Below, in pieces: positions 19,033 to 28,060 of a DNA stretch of 64,000 bases. The notes below the pieces were generated by a model. It did no database searches. It saw nothing but the letters and a program-made list of their open reading frames with translations, and was not told the origin of the DNA. The number at the start of each line of letters is the position of its first letter. Position 1 is the first letter of the stretch. The position numbers were made by a program, and so were the translations under genes. Source of the DNA: Streptomyces flaveolus (GTDB lineage Bacteria; Actinomycetota; Actinomycetes; Streptomycetales; Streptomycetaceae); assembly GCF_014648815.1 (NCBI RefSeq), contig NZ_BMRV01000001.1, positions 1-64,000 of the forward strand, in the 5' to 3' direction.

Positions 19033-20319
19033 ATGACCACGCTCTCGCCGTACGACTCGATGTCCCCGGTCACCCGGGCCGCCTACCGGGCCAAGGCCGC
19101 CGCGGCCGACCTCGCGCCGCTGCCGCGGGCCGCGAAGGACGACGCGCTGCTCGCCGTCGCGGACGCACTGGAGGTCCGGACGAGCGAGATCGTGGAGGCC
19201 AACGCCCAGGACGTGGCCAAGGCCCGCGCCGCCGGGACCAGCGAGGCCATCATCGACCGGCTCACCCTGACCCCGGAGCGGGTCCGCGCCATCGCCTCCG
19301 ACGTGCGCGACGTCGTCGCGCTGCCCGACCCCGTCGGCGAGGTCGTGCGCGGCTCCACCCTCCCCAACGGCATCGACCTGCGCCAGGTCCGCGTGCCGCT
19401 CGGCGTGGTCGGGATCATCTACGAGGGCCGGCCCAACGTCACCGTCGACGCCGCCGCCCTGTGCCTGAAGTCCGGCAACGCGGTCCTGCTGCGCGGCTCC
19501 TCCTCCGCGTACCAGTCGAACACCGCCCTCGTCCGGGTCGTCCGCGACGCCGTCGGCGGCGCCGGGCTGCCGGCCGACGCCGTGCAGCTGGTGCCCGGCG
19601 AGAGCCGCGACAGCGTGCGCGAGCTGATGCGCGCCCGCGGCCTGGTCGACGTGCTCATCCCGCGCGGCGGCGCCTCGCTGATCAACACGGTCGTGCAGGA
19701 GTCCACCGTCCCCGTCATCGAGACCGGCACCGGCAACTGCCACGTCTACGTCGACGCGCAGGCCGACCTCGACATGGCCGTCGACATCCTGATCAACTCC
19801 AAGGCCCAGCGCGTCAGCGTCTGCAACGCCGCCGAGACCCTCCTGGTCCACCAGGACATCGCCGCCGAGTTCCTGCCCCGCGCCCTGGACGCCCTCGCCG
19901 AGGCCGGCGTCACCGTGCACGCCGACGAGCGGGTGATGGCGCACGCCAAGGACACCAAGGCGACCGTGGTGGAGGCGACGCCTGAGGACTGGGAGACCGA
20001 GTACCTGTCCTACGACATCGCCGCGGCCGTCGTGGACTCCCTCGACCGGGCCGTCGAGCACATCCGGCTGTGGACCTCCGGCCACACCGAGGCCATCGTG
20101 ACGACCTCGCAGCAGGCCGCCCGCCGCTTCACCCAGCTGGTCGACTCCACCACCGTCGCCGTGAACACCTCCACCCGGTTCACCGACGGCGGCCAGTTCG
20201 GCTTCGGCGCCGAGATCGGGATCTCCACGCAGAAGCTGCACGCCCGCGGCCCGATGGGCCTGCCGGAGCTGACCAGTACCAAGTACATCGTCACCGGCGA
20301 CGGACACGTGCGGCGCTGA
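19033..20319 (+). CDS. proA: Gamma-glutamyl phosphate reductase
   Basis: Reduces glutamyl 5-phosphate to glutamate semialdehyde with NADPH, the second step of proline synthesis. It has 428 residues in the aldehyde dehydrogenase fold. The catalytic cysteine is in [13 protein letters not shown] near residue 262, with [19 protein letters not shown] and [11 protein letters not shown] as cofactor-binding parts. No ribosome site precedes ATG 19033. Instead TACGCT ends six bases upstream, so the mRNA is probably leaderless. Confidence 0.95.
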   Translation: MTTLSPYDSMSPVTRAAYRAKAAAADLAPLPRAAKDDALLAVADALEVRTSEIVEANAQDVAKARAAGTSEAIIDRLTLTPERVRAIASDVRDVVALPDPVGEVVRGSTLPNGIDLRQVRVPLGVVGIIYEGRPNVTVDAAALCLKSGNAVLLRGSSSAYQSNTALVRVVRDAVGGAGLPADAVQLVPGESRDSVRELMRARGLVDVLIPRGGASLINTVVQESTVPVIETGTGNCHVYVDAQADLDMAVDILINSKAQRVSVCNAAETLLVHQDIAAEFLPRALDALAEAGVTVHADERVMAHAKDTKATVVEATPEDWETEYLSYDIAAAVVDSLDRAVEHIRLWTSGHTEAIVTTSQQAARRFTQLVDSTTVAVNTSTRFTDGGQFGFGAEIGISTQKLHARGPMGLPELTSTKYIVTGDGHVRR

Positions 20320-20450
20320 GGCGCACGCCGGGGCATATGTGAGCGGCACGCGCCCCATCGGGCGCCATTGATCCGAACGGGGCATCTCACCCACCGGATG
20401 AATTTCCCCGCCGTCTGCCCAAATCGACCCCCCAGGTCTACTCTGGATCC

Positions 20451-21020
20451 GTGCCGGAGGACGTGGGGGGTAGGCCGTTCCCTGACGGCTGGGAGCCCGA
20501 CGACGAACACGACCGCGGGGTGTCGGACGAAGAGTTCGCCTCCGTGGTCTTCGACGAGGCCTTCGTACGGGCGGCCGCGGTGCACGAGCCGACCGCCGTC
20601 GAACGCCTCCTCGCCGCCGCGCAGGCCAGAGCCGAGGCCACCGAGGCCGAGGCGGCCCGCCGAGGGCGCTCCCGAGCCGAGCGCTACGACGACGGGTACG
20701 GCGATTTCGGCCATGATCCCGACCTCGACGACCCGGACGACGACCGCGACCTCCTCGACCGCCCCTACGGTGCACCGCCGGCCTACGGCAAGCAGGTCCG
20801 CTGGCACCGGCCCGTCGCCTGGATGCTCGCCCTGGTGATGGGCGTCGGCATGGTCGCGCTGGCCTTCGCGGCGGTCTACCGGGGCGCCTCCTCGGGCAGC
20901 AGCCCGGAGCAGGTGCCGCCGCCCGCCTCGACGGGGCCGGAGCAGGGCGGCACCGTGACCCCCTCGGCCTCCGCCGACTACTCCGGGCCCCCGGTCCCGG
21001 TGCTCCCGCGCAGCCCCTGA
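20451..21020 (+). CDS. Single-pass membrane protein with SVVFDEAFVRAA motif
   Basis: 189 residues. An acidic cytoplasmic N-terminal part carries EEFASVVFDEAFVRAAAVHE near residues 27-46. After a charged Asp-rich stretch there is one membrane helix (about 123-146, WMLALVMGVGMVALAFAAVY), then a short Pro/Ser/Gly-rich outer tail. The next gene has the same motif and plan. TACTCT at 20439-20444 ends six bases before the GTG, and no ribosome site exists, so the mRNA is probably leaderless. Function is unknown; the pairing is treated under findings. Confidence 0.75.
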   Translation: MPEDVGGRPFPDGWEPDDEHDRGVSDEEFASVVFDEAFVRAAAVHEPTAVERLLAAAQARAEATEAEAARRGRSRAERYDDGYGDFGHDPDLDDPDDDRDLLDRPYGAPPAYGKQVRWHRPVAWMLALVMGVGMVALAFAAVYRGASSGSSPEQVPPPASTGPEQGGTVTPSASADYSGPPVPVLPRSP

Positions 21021-21105
21021 CCTGCCGGTCCGGCGGCCCGAACCTGTCCCAACTTCACCTGCGCCACCGCGTTTACGCGACTCTCGCCAGACCTACCCTG
21101 AAGGT

Positions 21106-22173
21106 ATGGCAGGGCTTGGCGACCCGCCCGGAGGGGCGCCCGAGGGCGCTCCCGGAGGCGGAGAGGACGAGTACCGATCCGTCGTCTTCGACGAGTCGTT
21201 CGTCCGCGCTGCCCGCCTCCAGGAGTTCTCCGCCCAGGAACGCATCACCGACCACGCCCCCGCCGTACGCCGTCGCCCGCCGCTGCGCCGGGGACTGTCC
21301 CGGCAGGTGCTGATCCTCTTCGTGCTGATCGCCCTCGCCTTCGGCACCGCGATCTACATGGGCGTACGGCACCCGTACCAGAGCCCCGCCGCGCGGCAGC
21401 CGTCCGAGCAGGTGCGGATGACCGTCGTCCCGCTCGCCCCCCGGGGCGAGGTCCCCGGCGCGGGCGACCCGGCGTACCTGTACGCGCACAGCCCCGCCGC
21501 GCACTTCGCGGCCGGGGCCGAGGGCGTGCCGCTCCCGGGTGCCCGGCGCACCGCGCACTTCTCGGACGACCAGGTGCTGAACGCGCTGACCACCGCCAAG
21601 AACTACATCGTCCGCTCGGCACTCGACCCGGACGTGCTCGACGGCGGCGACGTCCGCTCGGTACGGGTGCTGCTCGACCCCGAGCAGCTCGGCCAGTTCG
21701 ACGACAGTTTCGCCCACCCCGCGGCCGACGGCCGGCACGTGCCCACCGGGTGGCTGGTGCGCTTCGACCCCTCCCGGGCCGAGCTGGCGGGCGACGAGAT
21801 CAAGGTGCGGGGCAGCCTGACGGTGGTGGAGAGCGACGCCTCCACCCTCGAGGTCACCGCCGACCACACCCTCGTCTACGCGCTGCGGCCCGCCGGGGAC
21901 GCGCGGGCCGAGGCATCGCTGTTCACCGTCCGGCGCGAGCTGCACTTCCGCTTCGACCGGGACGACCTGCGCCTGCACCAGACACAGCTCGTGGCCTCCT
22001 CCGTGCAGGCGGGGCCGCTGTCCTGCGCCGAGGACTCGGCGAACCACCTGCGCCCGCTGCTCGCGGGCCAGACCGCGAAGGCCGGCGGCCCCGCCGGCAC
22101 CGACCCGTACACCACCGGCAGCGCCCCGGCCGTGTGCGGCACGCTGGCGACGGGCGCCCAGCCCGCGGTGTGA
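21106..22173 (+). CDS. Membrane-anchored protein with SVVFDESFVRAA motif and large outer domain
   Basis: 355 residues. The cytoplasmic N terminus has DEYRSVVFDESFVRAARLQE followed by FSAQERI, matching its upstream neighbour. One membrane helix (~65-88) follows an Arg-rich stretch. The outer domain of ~260 residues has two cysteines near the C terminus (LSCAEDS, AVCGTLA), which could form a disulfide. TACCCT at 21094-21099 ends six bases before ATG 21106, pointing to a leaderless mRNA. I do not recognise the outer domain. The stop is only 9 bases from the end of the convergent M48 gene. Confidence 0.75.
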   Translation: MAGLGDPPGGAPEGAPGGGEDEYRSVVFDESFVRAARLQEFSAQERITDHAPAVRRRPPLRRGLSRQVLILFVLIALAFGTAIYMGVRHPYQSPAARQPSEQVRMTVVPLAPRGEVPGAGDPAYLYAHSPAAHFAAGAEGVPLPGARRTAHFSDDQVLNALTTAKNYIVRSALDPDVLDGGDVRSVRVLLDPEQLGQFDDSFAHPAADGRHVPTGWLVRFDPSRAELAGDEIKVRGSLTVVESDASTLEVTADHTLVYALRPAGDARAEASLFTVRRELHFRFDRDDLRLHQTQLVASSVQAGPLSCAEDSANHLRPLLAGQTAKAGGPAGTDPYTTGSAPAVCGTLATGAQPAV

Positions 22174-22182
22174 GCGGCGGGC

Positions 22183-23322
22183 TCAGGCGCCGTCGCGCGG
22201 CGGACGGTCGTCCGGCGTCTCCGGGCCGCCCGGTCCCTGCGAACCGTCGGTGCCGTCCGTGTCCCTGGGCGGCCTCTGCTGGGAGGACGTGAACCCGCCG
22301 AAGCCCCGCCGCATCCGGTCGCCCAGGTCGCCGGCGCCGCCCGCGATGTCGTTCACCAGCTTCATCAGCGGGTCCTTGGAGCTGCGCACATGGGTGGCGT
22401 AGCTGGACGCCGACTCGCGGAAGGAGTCCCGGACCGAGGCGTCCCTGTCCTCCTCGCGGCGCGGGTAGTGGCCGTCCATGATCCGCTGGTAGTCCCGGGA
22501 GGCCTCCCACTTCTTCAGCTCGGCGGCCCGCACCGTGGTGAACGGGTGCGTGCGGGGCAGCACGTTCAGGATCTTCAGCACGGAGTCGCGCAGGTCGCCC
22601 CCGGCCTCGTACTCGTCGGCCTGCTCCAGGAAGGCGTCCACGTTCATCTCGTGCAGGTGGTTACCGCCCGCGATCTTCATCAGGCCACGCATCGAGGCCT
22701 GGAGGTCCTGGCCGACCAGCAGCCCCGCGCGGTCGGCGGACAGCTCCGACTTGCGGAACCATTCGCGCAGCGCCGTCACGACCGCCATGATCGCCACGTT
22801 GCCCAGCGGGATCCAGGCGACCCGGACGGCGAGGGACGTCAGGAAGAGCAGGATGGTCCGGTACACCGAGTGGCCGGACAGCGCGTGGCCGACCTCGTGC
22901 CCGACGACCGCCCGCATCTCCTCCTCGTCCAGCAGCTCCACGAGGCCCGTGGTGACGACGATGATCGGCTCGTCCAGGCCGATGCACATCGCGTTCGGGA
23001 CCGGGTCCTGGTTGACGTACATCGGCGGGACCTTCTCCAGGTCCAGGATGTAGCAGGCGTCCCGCAGCATGTCGTTCAGATGGGCGAACTGCCGGTCCGA
23101 GACGCGCACCGAGTCGGACAGGAACAGCAGCCTCAGGCTCCGCTCGGGCAGCAGGCCGCTCAGGGCCTTGAACACCGTGTCGAAACCGCTCAGCTTGCGC
23201 AACGCCACCAGGGCACTGCGGTCGGCCGGATGCTCGTACGCACGCGAGGAGATCCCGGGGAAGCGGCTGCGCTGCCTGCCCGGCACCTTCTCGTGCCCGT
23301 TGTGCTGGTGGCCGTCGGACAT
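22183..23322 (-). CDS. M48 family metalloprotease
   Basis: A zinc peptidase of the M48 (HtpX/Ste24-like) family, 379 residues. The zinc motif HEVGHALSGH lies in VVGHEVGHA near residue 152, followed by a membrane-spanning stretch (TILLFLTSLAVRVAW) and a downstream ELSADRAGLL segment carrying the third ligand. N-terminal: PADRSALVALRKLSGFD. The C-terminal ~100 residues are hydrophilic. ATG 23322 (MSDGHQ) is preferred over 23334 because GGGGGAAG lies directly upstream. Likely membrane protein quality control; substrate unknown. Confidence 0.88.
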   Translation of the reverse strand: MSDGHQHNGHEKVPGRQRSRFPGISSRAYEHPADRSALVALRKLSGFDTVFKALSGLLPERSLRLLFLSDSVRVSDRQFAHLNDMLRDACYILDLEKVPPMYVNQDPVPNAMCIGLDEPIIVVTTGLVELLDEEEMRAVVGHEVGHALSGHSVYRTILLFLTSLAVRVAWIPLGNVAIMAVVTALREWFRKSELSADRAGLLVGQDLQASMRGLMKIAGGNHLHEMNVDAFLEQADEYEAGGDLRDSVLKILNVLPRTHPFTTVRAAELKKWEASRDYQRIMDGHYPRREEDRDASVRDSFRESASSYATHVRSSKDPLMKLVNDIAGGAGDLGDRMRRGFGGFTSSQQRPPRDTDGTDGSQGPGGPETPDDRPPRDGA

Positions 23323-23462
23323 GTCTTCCCCCATGTGCGTCTGTGGGCCTGTGCGTGGGAAGGCCCTTTGCGAACCCTTGTGCGGCCCTTTGTGCCCCCG
23401 GAGCCGGGCCCAGCCTAGGCGGAGATACCGTGGACGGGCAGTACAGCGAAGGAGTCACCGTC

Positions 23463-23624
23463 ATGGAGCACACCCCCCACACCGCCTGGCTCGCCGAGGC
23501 GGCGACCGCGGCCGAGCAGCAAGGGGCGGGCAATCTGCTCCGGGTCGTCCTGATCGTGATGGTGCTGGGCTGTGTGCTGACCGCGTGGTTCCTGCTGCGG
23601 GGGTACAAGCGGAAGGACGACTGA
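23463..23624 (+). CDS. Tiny single-pass membrane protein
   Basis: 53 residues: a hydrophilic N terminus (MEHTPHTAWLAEAATAAEQQ), one membrane helix (NLLRVVLIVMVLGCVLTAWFLL) and a basic end (RGYKRKDD). AAGGAG lies eight bases before ATG 23463, which strongly supports translation. It is divergent from the M48 protease gene and precedes a second tiny membrane protein. The single Cys is inside the helix. Function unknown; a regulator or partner of the neighbouring membrane protease is possible but only inferred. Confidence 0.7.
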   Translation: MEHTPHTAWLAEAATAAEQQGAGNLLRVVLIVMVLGCVLTAWFLLRGYKRKDD

Positions 23625-23769
23625 GGCGAACGGAAGGTTCCCCGGCCACGGCCGCAGGGGGCCAGGGGCCGTCCCCAACGGCGGAGTCGGCGTGATCGTC
23701 CGCGGGACGCCCGCATACGATGAGGCGCGACGTCCTTATCCCGCCCACACCTGATAGGTCCTGCCGAAG

Positions 23770-23934
23770 ATGAGCATCCACAGCACTGCTGCCCAGTTGG
23801 TCACTCTCGCTGCCGAGGGCGAGGGGCACGGCGGCAACCACGAGAGCCTCAGCCCCTACCTCACCGGCGGCGCCGCGCTGTTCATCCTGCTGCTCCTGCT
23901 GTGGATCACCACGCGCTTCAACCGCGACCGCTGA
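23770..23934 (+). CDS. Tiny single-pass membrane protein upstream of nadD
   Basis: 54 residues. The N-terminal half is Gly/His-rich ([19 protein letters not shown]), then one strongly hydrophobic helix ([14 protein letters not shown]) and a charged end (RFNRDR). CCGAAG precedes ATG 23770. Codon positions show the strong third-position GC bias of real Streptomyces genes. It precedes nadD by 50 bases. Function unknown. Confidence 0.65.
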   Translation: MSIHSTAAQLVTLAAEGEGHGGNHESLSPYLTGGAALFILLLLLWITTRFNRDR

Positions 23935-23984
23935 GCGCGAGGGGGGATCTGGGGGCCTGGACCGGGCCGGTAGGGTCTGCACGC

Positions 23985-24671
23985 ATGGGAGAGCAGGACA
24001 TGCCTACCGGTCCGGCGCACGACGCGGCGAGGGGCACACAGAACCGCTCGTTGCCCGCCCCGGGCAACGGCGCGGCGCGATCGGGCAGGCGCCGCCTCGG
24101 CGTCATGGGTGGCACCTTCGACCCGATCCACCACGGGCACCTCGTCGCGGCCAGTGAGGTCGCCGCGCAGTTCCACCTCGACGAGGTGGTGTTCGTGCCG
24201 ACCGGGCAGCCCTGGCAGAAGAGTCACCGCACGGTGTCCGCCGCCGAGGACCGCTACCTGATGACGGTCGTCGCCACCGTCGAGAACCCGCAGTTCTCGG
24301 TCAGCCGCATCGACATCGACCGCGGCGGCCCCACCTACACCGTGGACACCCTGCGCGACCTGCGCGCGCTCAACCCGGACACGGACCTGTTCTTCATCAC
24401 CGGCGCCGACGCCCTCGCCCAGATCCTCACCTGGCGCGACAGCGAGGAGCTGTTCTCCCTCGCGCACTTCATCGGCGTCACCCGGCCCGGACACACCCTG
24501 ACGGACGCCGGGCTTCCCAAGGGCGGTGTCTCGCTCGTCGAGGTCCCCGCCCTCGCCATCTCCTCCACCGACTGCCGTGCGAGAGTCGCCAAGGGCGACC
24601 CCGTCTGGTACCTGGTGCCCGACGGAGTCGTGCGCTACATCGACAAGCGCCAGCTGTACCGCGGCGACTGA
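23985..24671 (+). CDS. nadD: Nicotinate-nucleotide adenylyltransferase
   Basis: Makes deamido-NAD from nicotinate mononucleotide and ATP. It has 228 residues, of which the first ~37 are a disordered extension. The core starts [18 protein letters not shown] (residues 42-52 hold the GxFxPxHxGH motif) and ends with the ISSTDCR adenylyl-binding motif. ATG 23985 follows TAGGGT at 23971-23976 and may be leaderless; ATG 24000 is an alternative. The LCP gene starts 17 bases downstream and rsfS follows, the usual actinobacterial nadD neighbourhood. Confidence 0.94.
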   Translation: MGEQDMPTGPAHDAARGTQNRSLPAPGNGAARSGRRRLGVMGGTFDPIHHGHLVAASEVAAQFHLDEVVFVPTGQPWQKSHRTVSAAEDRYLMTVVATVENPQFSVSRIDIDRGGPTYTVDTLRDLRALNPDTDLFFITGADALAQILTWRDSEELFSLAHFIGVTRPGHTLTDAGLPKGGVSLVEVPALAISSTDCRARVAKGDPVWYLVPDGVVRYIDKRQLYRGD

Positions 24672-24687
24672 GCCGAGAGGGGCACCG

Positions 24688-26454
24688 GTGAACGACCCAT
24701 ACGACGCGGGATACGGCAACGGCCAGGCCGACCCGTACGAGCTCGTCGGCTACGACGAGTACGGCCGGCCGGTGTACCGCCAGGCCCAGGCCCAGGGCCT
24801 GCCCGACCAGCAGCAGACGTACGACCCCTACGCGCAGCAGCATCCGTACGGGCAGCAGCAGTACGGGCAGCAGCAGGACCAGTACGGGCAGGGCTACGGC
24901 TACGACCCGTACGGCACCGCGGCCCCGGGGACCGCCGCGCCGTACGACCCCTACACCGCCCAGGGCGGCCAGGACACCGGGCAGCAGCCGCCCGTCCCCG
25001 ACGCCGGCCACGGTCCGTACGGCGGCCACGGCCACGTCGCGCAGCCCTCGTACGACCCGTACGGCCAGGCCGCGACCAGTGGCCGGCAGCCGCTCGTCGC
25101 CGAGCAGACCGCCTACATCCCGCAGCAGTCCGGCCCGCCCGAGGCGCCGGACGCGGCGGCACCCGGCGAACCGGAAGGGGAGTACAAGACCGAGCAGTTC
25201 GCCTTCGTCGAGGAGCCGACCGACGACTCCGAGGACGTCATCGACTGGCTCAAGTTCACCGAGAACCGCACCGAGCGCCGCGAGGAGGCCCGGCGCCGCG
25301 CCCGCTCGCGCGTCGTCGCCCTGGTCGTCGTCCTGGCCCTCGTCGCCGTCGGCGGCGTCGGCTACCTCTGGTACGCCGGGAAACTGCCCGGCCTGTCCTC
25401 GTCGGACTCCAAGACGGGCGGTACGACGGCGGCGGGCGCCCAGAAACGCGACGTGATCGCCGTGCACCTGCACGACACCGCCAGGGGCGGCACCTCCACG
25501 GCGCTGCTCGTCGACAACACCACCACCCGGCAGGGCACCGCCGTGCTGCTGCCCAACTCGCTGGCCCTGACCGGCGACGACGGCACCACCACCACGCTCG
25601 CCAAGTCCGTCGGCGACGACGGCCCCGACGCCACCCGGACCGCGCTCGACTCGGCCCTCGGCACCGACATCGAGGGCAGCTGGCGGCTGGACACCCCGTT
25701 CCTGCAGATCCTGGTGGACCTGGTCGGCAACATCGAGGTCGACACCGACGCCGACGTGCCCGACCCGGCCGTCAAGGACAAGGGCGCCGCGCCCCTCGTG
25801 CACAAGGGCCCGAAGCAGACCCTCAGCGGCAAGATGGCCGTCGCCTACGCCACCTACCGGGGCTCCGGGGAGTCCGCCGACGCCCAGCTCCAGCGGTTCG
25901 GCCAGGTCCTGCACGGCGTGCTGCGCAAGATGTCCTCCGATCCGCAGGCCGCGACGACCACGGTCCAGACGCTCGGCCTGGTCCTCGACCCGCCGCTCAC
26001 CGAGAGCGACCTCGGCTCCTTCCTCGCCGGGCTCTCCGAGCTGGCCAAGGGCGGCGACTTCAAGACCACGCTGCTGCCCGTCGGCGACGACGGCCGGCTC
26101 AGCGCCGAGACCGGCGAGAGCGTCGTCAAGGACGTCCTCGGCGGCACCGCCAAGAGCCCCGACGAGGACGCGGCCGTCAGCGTCGCCGTCCGCAACGCCA
26201 CCGGCGTCGAGGACCGCACCGGCAAGGCCCGCGTCACCCTCCTCAACGGCGGCTTCACCTTCGTGGAGGGCGGGACCGCCTCCGGCACCGAGGCCACGTC
26301 GCAGGTCCTGTACGCGGAAGCGGCCGACAAGGAGAACGCCGTCCAGGTCGCCAAGACCCTGGGCCTGCGCGACGGCTCCGTCAGCCAGGGCAAGGTCGCG
26401 GCGAACGCCGACGTCTCGGTGGTCCTCGGCCAGGACTACCAGCCGGCGACCTAG
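24688..26454 (+). CDS. pdtA: LCP-type glycopolymer transferase with LytR_C domain (PdtA-like)
   Basis: 588 residues, GTG 24688 after GAGAGGGG. Residues 1-~195 are a cytoplasmic Tyr/Gln/Pro-rich region with YGQQ and DPYG repeats. One membrane helix lies near 207-225. A divergent LCP domain follows (DVIAVHLHDTARGGTSTALLVD, VGNIEV, LSGKMAVAYATYRG) and then a LytR_C domain (VSVAVRNATGVEDRTGKARVTLL). LCP enzymes ligate wall polymers to peptidoglycan outside the membrane. In S. coelicolor PdtA (SCO2578) transfers polydiglycosylphosphate and matters for sporulation. I assign the name from domain plan and the nadD-rsfS location, so it is provisional. The usual LCP Arg/Asp cluster is only partly recognisable. 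Confidence 0.65.
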   Translation: MNDPYDAGYGNGQADPYELVGYDEYGRPVYRQAQAQGLPDQQQTYDPYAQQHPYGQQQYGQQQDQYGQGYGYDPYGTAAPGTAAPYDPYTAQGGQDTGQQPPVPDAGHGPYGGHGHVAQPSYDPYGQAATSGRQPLVAEQTAYIPQQSGPPEAPDAAAPGEPEGEYKTEQFAFVEEPTDDSEDVIDWLKFTENRTERREEARRRARSRVVALVVVLALVAVGGVGYLWYAGKLPGLSSSDSKTGGTTAAGAQKRDVIAVHLHDTARGGTSTALLVDNTTTRQGTAVLLPNSLALTGDDGTTTTLAKSVGDDGPDATRTALDSALGTDIEGSWRLDTPFLQILVDLVGNIEVDTDADVPDPAVKDKGAAPLVHKGPKQTLSGKMAVAYATYRGSGESADAQLQRFGQVLHGVLRKMSSDPQAATTTVQTLGLVLDPPLTESDLGSFLAGLSELAKGGDFKTTLLPVGDDGRLSAETGESVVKDVLGGTAKSPDEDAAVSVAVRNATGVEDRTGKARVTLLNGGFTFVEGGTASGTEATSQVLYAEAADKENAVQVAKTLGLRDGSVSQGKVAANADVSVVLGQDYQPAT

Positions 26455-26538
26455 CCGGGGCACCGGCTTATCCCGTGGGGCACCGTCGGCGGTCGTGAGA
26501 CCCTTGAGGTCAACCGACCGCCGACCGAAAGCCACGCA

Positions 26539-26985
26539 GTGACCGCGACCGACCGCTCCATCGAACTCATCAACGCCGCCGCGCAGGCGGCAGCCGACAA
26601 GCTCGCGCACGACATCATCGCCTACGACGTCAGCGACGTGCTGTCGATCACGGACGCCTTCCTCCTGGCCTCCGCCCCCAACGACCGCCAGGTCAAGTCG
26701 ATCGTCGACGAGATCGAAGAGCGGCTGAACAAGGAACTCGGCGCCAAGCCGGTCCGCCGCGAGGGCGACCGCGAGGCCCGCTGGGTGCTGCTCGACTACG
26801 TCGACATCGTCGTCCACGTCCAGCACAGCGAGGAGCGTGTCTTCTACGCCCTGGAGCGCCTGTGGAAGGACTGCCCCGAGCTGGAGCTGCCCGCCGACGC
26901 CAAGAAGACCCGCGGCAAGGCGGAGGAGCACGCCCGGCTCCAGGCCGCCGAGGAGGCGACGGAGACCGACGGGGACTGGCGGTGA
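26539..26985 (+). CDS. rsfS: Ribosomal silencing factor RsfS
   Basis: 148 residues of the RsfS/YbeB/Iojap family, which binds L14 and blocks subunit joining in starvation. Typical motifs are AYDVSDVLSITDAFLLASAPNDRQ (read in two parts), GDREARWVLLDYVDIVVHV and FYALERLWKDCPE. The length is slightly above the family mean because of a charged C-terminal tail. It starts with GTG 26539 without a clear ribosome site. The stop overlaps the next start (GTGA), so translation is coupled. Confidence 0.94.
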   Translation: MTATDRSIELINAAAQAAADKLAHDIIAYDVSDVLSITDAFLLASAPNDRQVKSIVDEIEERLNKELGAKPVRREGDREARWVLLDYVDIVVHVQHSEERVFYALERLWKDCPELELPADAKKTRGKAEEHARLQAAEEATETDGDWR

Positions 26986-27653
26986 GCGCCACCGGTGAGG
27001 TGACGGACGGGAATCGGGGCCGGGGCCGGCGCGTCATCCTGTGGCGGCACGGCCAGACCTCGTGGAACGTGGAGCGCCGCTTCCAGGGCTCCACGGACGT
27101 CGAGCTCACCGAGACCGGCGTCGCCCAGGCCCGCCGCGCCGCCCGGCTGCTGGTCAGCCTGGGACCCGACGCGATCATCTCCTCCGACCTCGGCCGGGCC
27201 GCGAACACGGCCGCCGAGCTCGCCGCGCTCACCGGTCTCGAGGTGACCCTGGAGGAGGGCCTGCGGGAGACCTACGCGGGCGTCTGGCAGGGCCTGACGC
27301 ACGAGGAGATCATCGCCCGGCACGGCGAGGAGTACGCGGCGTGGAAGCGCGGGGAGCCCGTCCGCCGCGGCGGCGGTGAGCTGGAGACCGAGGTGGCCGA
27401 CCGCGCCGCCCCCGTGGTGCTCCGGCACGCCGAGAAGCTCCCCGACGACGGCACCCTCGTCGTGGTCAGCCACGGCGGCACCATCCGCACCACCATCGGT
27501 CGCCTCCTCGGGCTGGAGCCGCACAGCTGGGAGAGCCTCGGCGGCCTGACCAACTGCTGCTGGTCCGTCCTCGGCGAGGGCGCCCGCGGCTGGCGTCTGC
27601 TGGAGCACAACGCCGGCACGCTGCCGGAACCGGTGCTCGGCGACGACGACTGA
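26982..27653 (+). CDS. Histidine phosphatase family protein (phosphoglycerate mutase-like)
   Basis: 223 residues. The catalytic RHG motif is in VILWRHGQTSWN; the second histidine is in VVSHGGTIRT near residue 162; the middle contains SSDLGRAANTAAELA and LRETYAGVWQGLTHEEI. The family covers phosphatases with many substrates, so the substrate is open. GTG 26982 overlaps the rsfS stop by four bases. The neighbouring order nadD-LCP-rsfS-phosphatase is common in actinobacteria. It could be an adenosylcobalamin/phosphoribazole or sugar-phosphate phosphatase, but nothing here decides. Confidence 0.88.
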   Translation: MSATGEVTDGNRGRGRRVILWRHGQTSWNVERRFQGSTDVELTETGVAQARRAARLLVSLGPDAIISSDLGRAANTAAELAALTGLEVTLEEGLRETYAGVWQGLTHEEIIARHGEEYAAWKRGEPVRRGGGELETEVADRAAPVVLRHAEKLPDDGTLVVVSHGGTIRTTIGRLLGLEPHSWESLGGLTNCCWSVLGEGARGWRLLEHNAGTLPEPVLGDDD

Positions 27654-27682
27654 GCCGCGGGCGACGGGCCCGGGACCCGGAT

Positions 27683-27712
27683 TTCACTTTCCGGCAGGTC
27701 GCAGGCTAAAGT
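27683..27712 (+). promoter_or_regulatory. Promoter of first tRNA-Ala gene
   Basis: TTCACT (27683-27688), 18 bases, TAAAGT (27707-27712), 61 bases before the tRNA. A moderate HrdB-type match, supported by its place between the phosphatase stop and the tRNA. Confidence 0.5.
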
Positions 27713-27773
27713 TCTTCTTGTTCGCCCCGCCGAGCGGGGCGAAACACCACACGGCATCGCCGAGTGGCAGCAA

Positions 27774-27846
27774 GGGGCTATAGCTCAGTTGGTAGAGCGC
27801 CTGCATGGCATGCAGGAGGTCAGGAGTTCAATTCTCCTTAGCTCCA
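27774..27846 (+). tRNA. tRNA-Ala (anticodon GGC)
   Basis: 73 bases. Acceptor GGGGCTA pairs with TAGCTCC with one G-T pair; the D arm is TAGCTCAGTTGGTAGAGC, anticodon stem CCTGC/GCAGG with loop ATGGCAT (anticodon GGC), and T arm AGGAGTTCAATTCTCCT. The terminal CCA is not encoded. It reads GCC, the dominant Ala codon here. An identical copy lies 811 bases downstream. Confidence 0.97.
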
Positions 27847-27859
27847 CAGCCCACGGACG

Positions 27860-27890
27860 AATCCCGCCCCCTTCGGGGGGCGGGATTTTT
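27860..27890 (+). terminator. Terminator of first tRNA-Ala
   Basis: A 12-base perfect stem (AATCCCGCCCCC with GGGGGCGGGATT) closed by a TTCG tetraloop and followed by TTT. A shorter outer repeat CACGGAC/GTCCGTG (27852-27858, 27897-27903) encloses it. Confidence 0.9.
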
Positions 27891-28060
27891 CGTTGTGTCC
27901 GTGGTTGAGCAACCGCGCCCCCGCGGGCGTATACCCCCGTGAGGTCCTGCGAGGGGCCCCGTGTCCGGACCGGTACCGAGGCGTCGCTGACCGTATTGGC
28001 CCGGTCGTGGCAGAATCAAACGGCCGGAAGGGGACCGCGGCCCGACGGGAGGGAGTGGCG

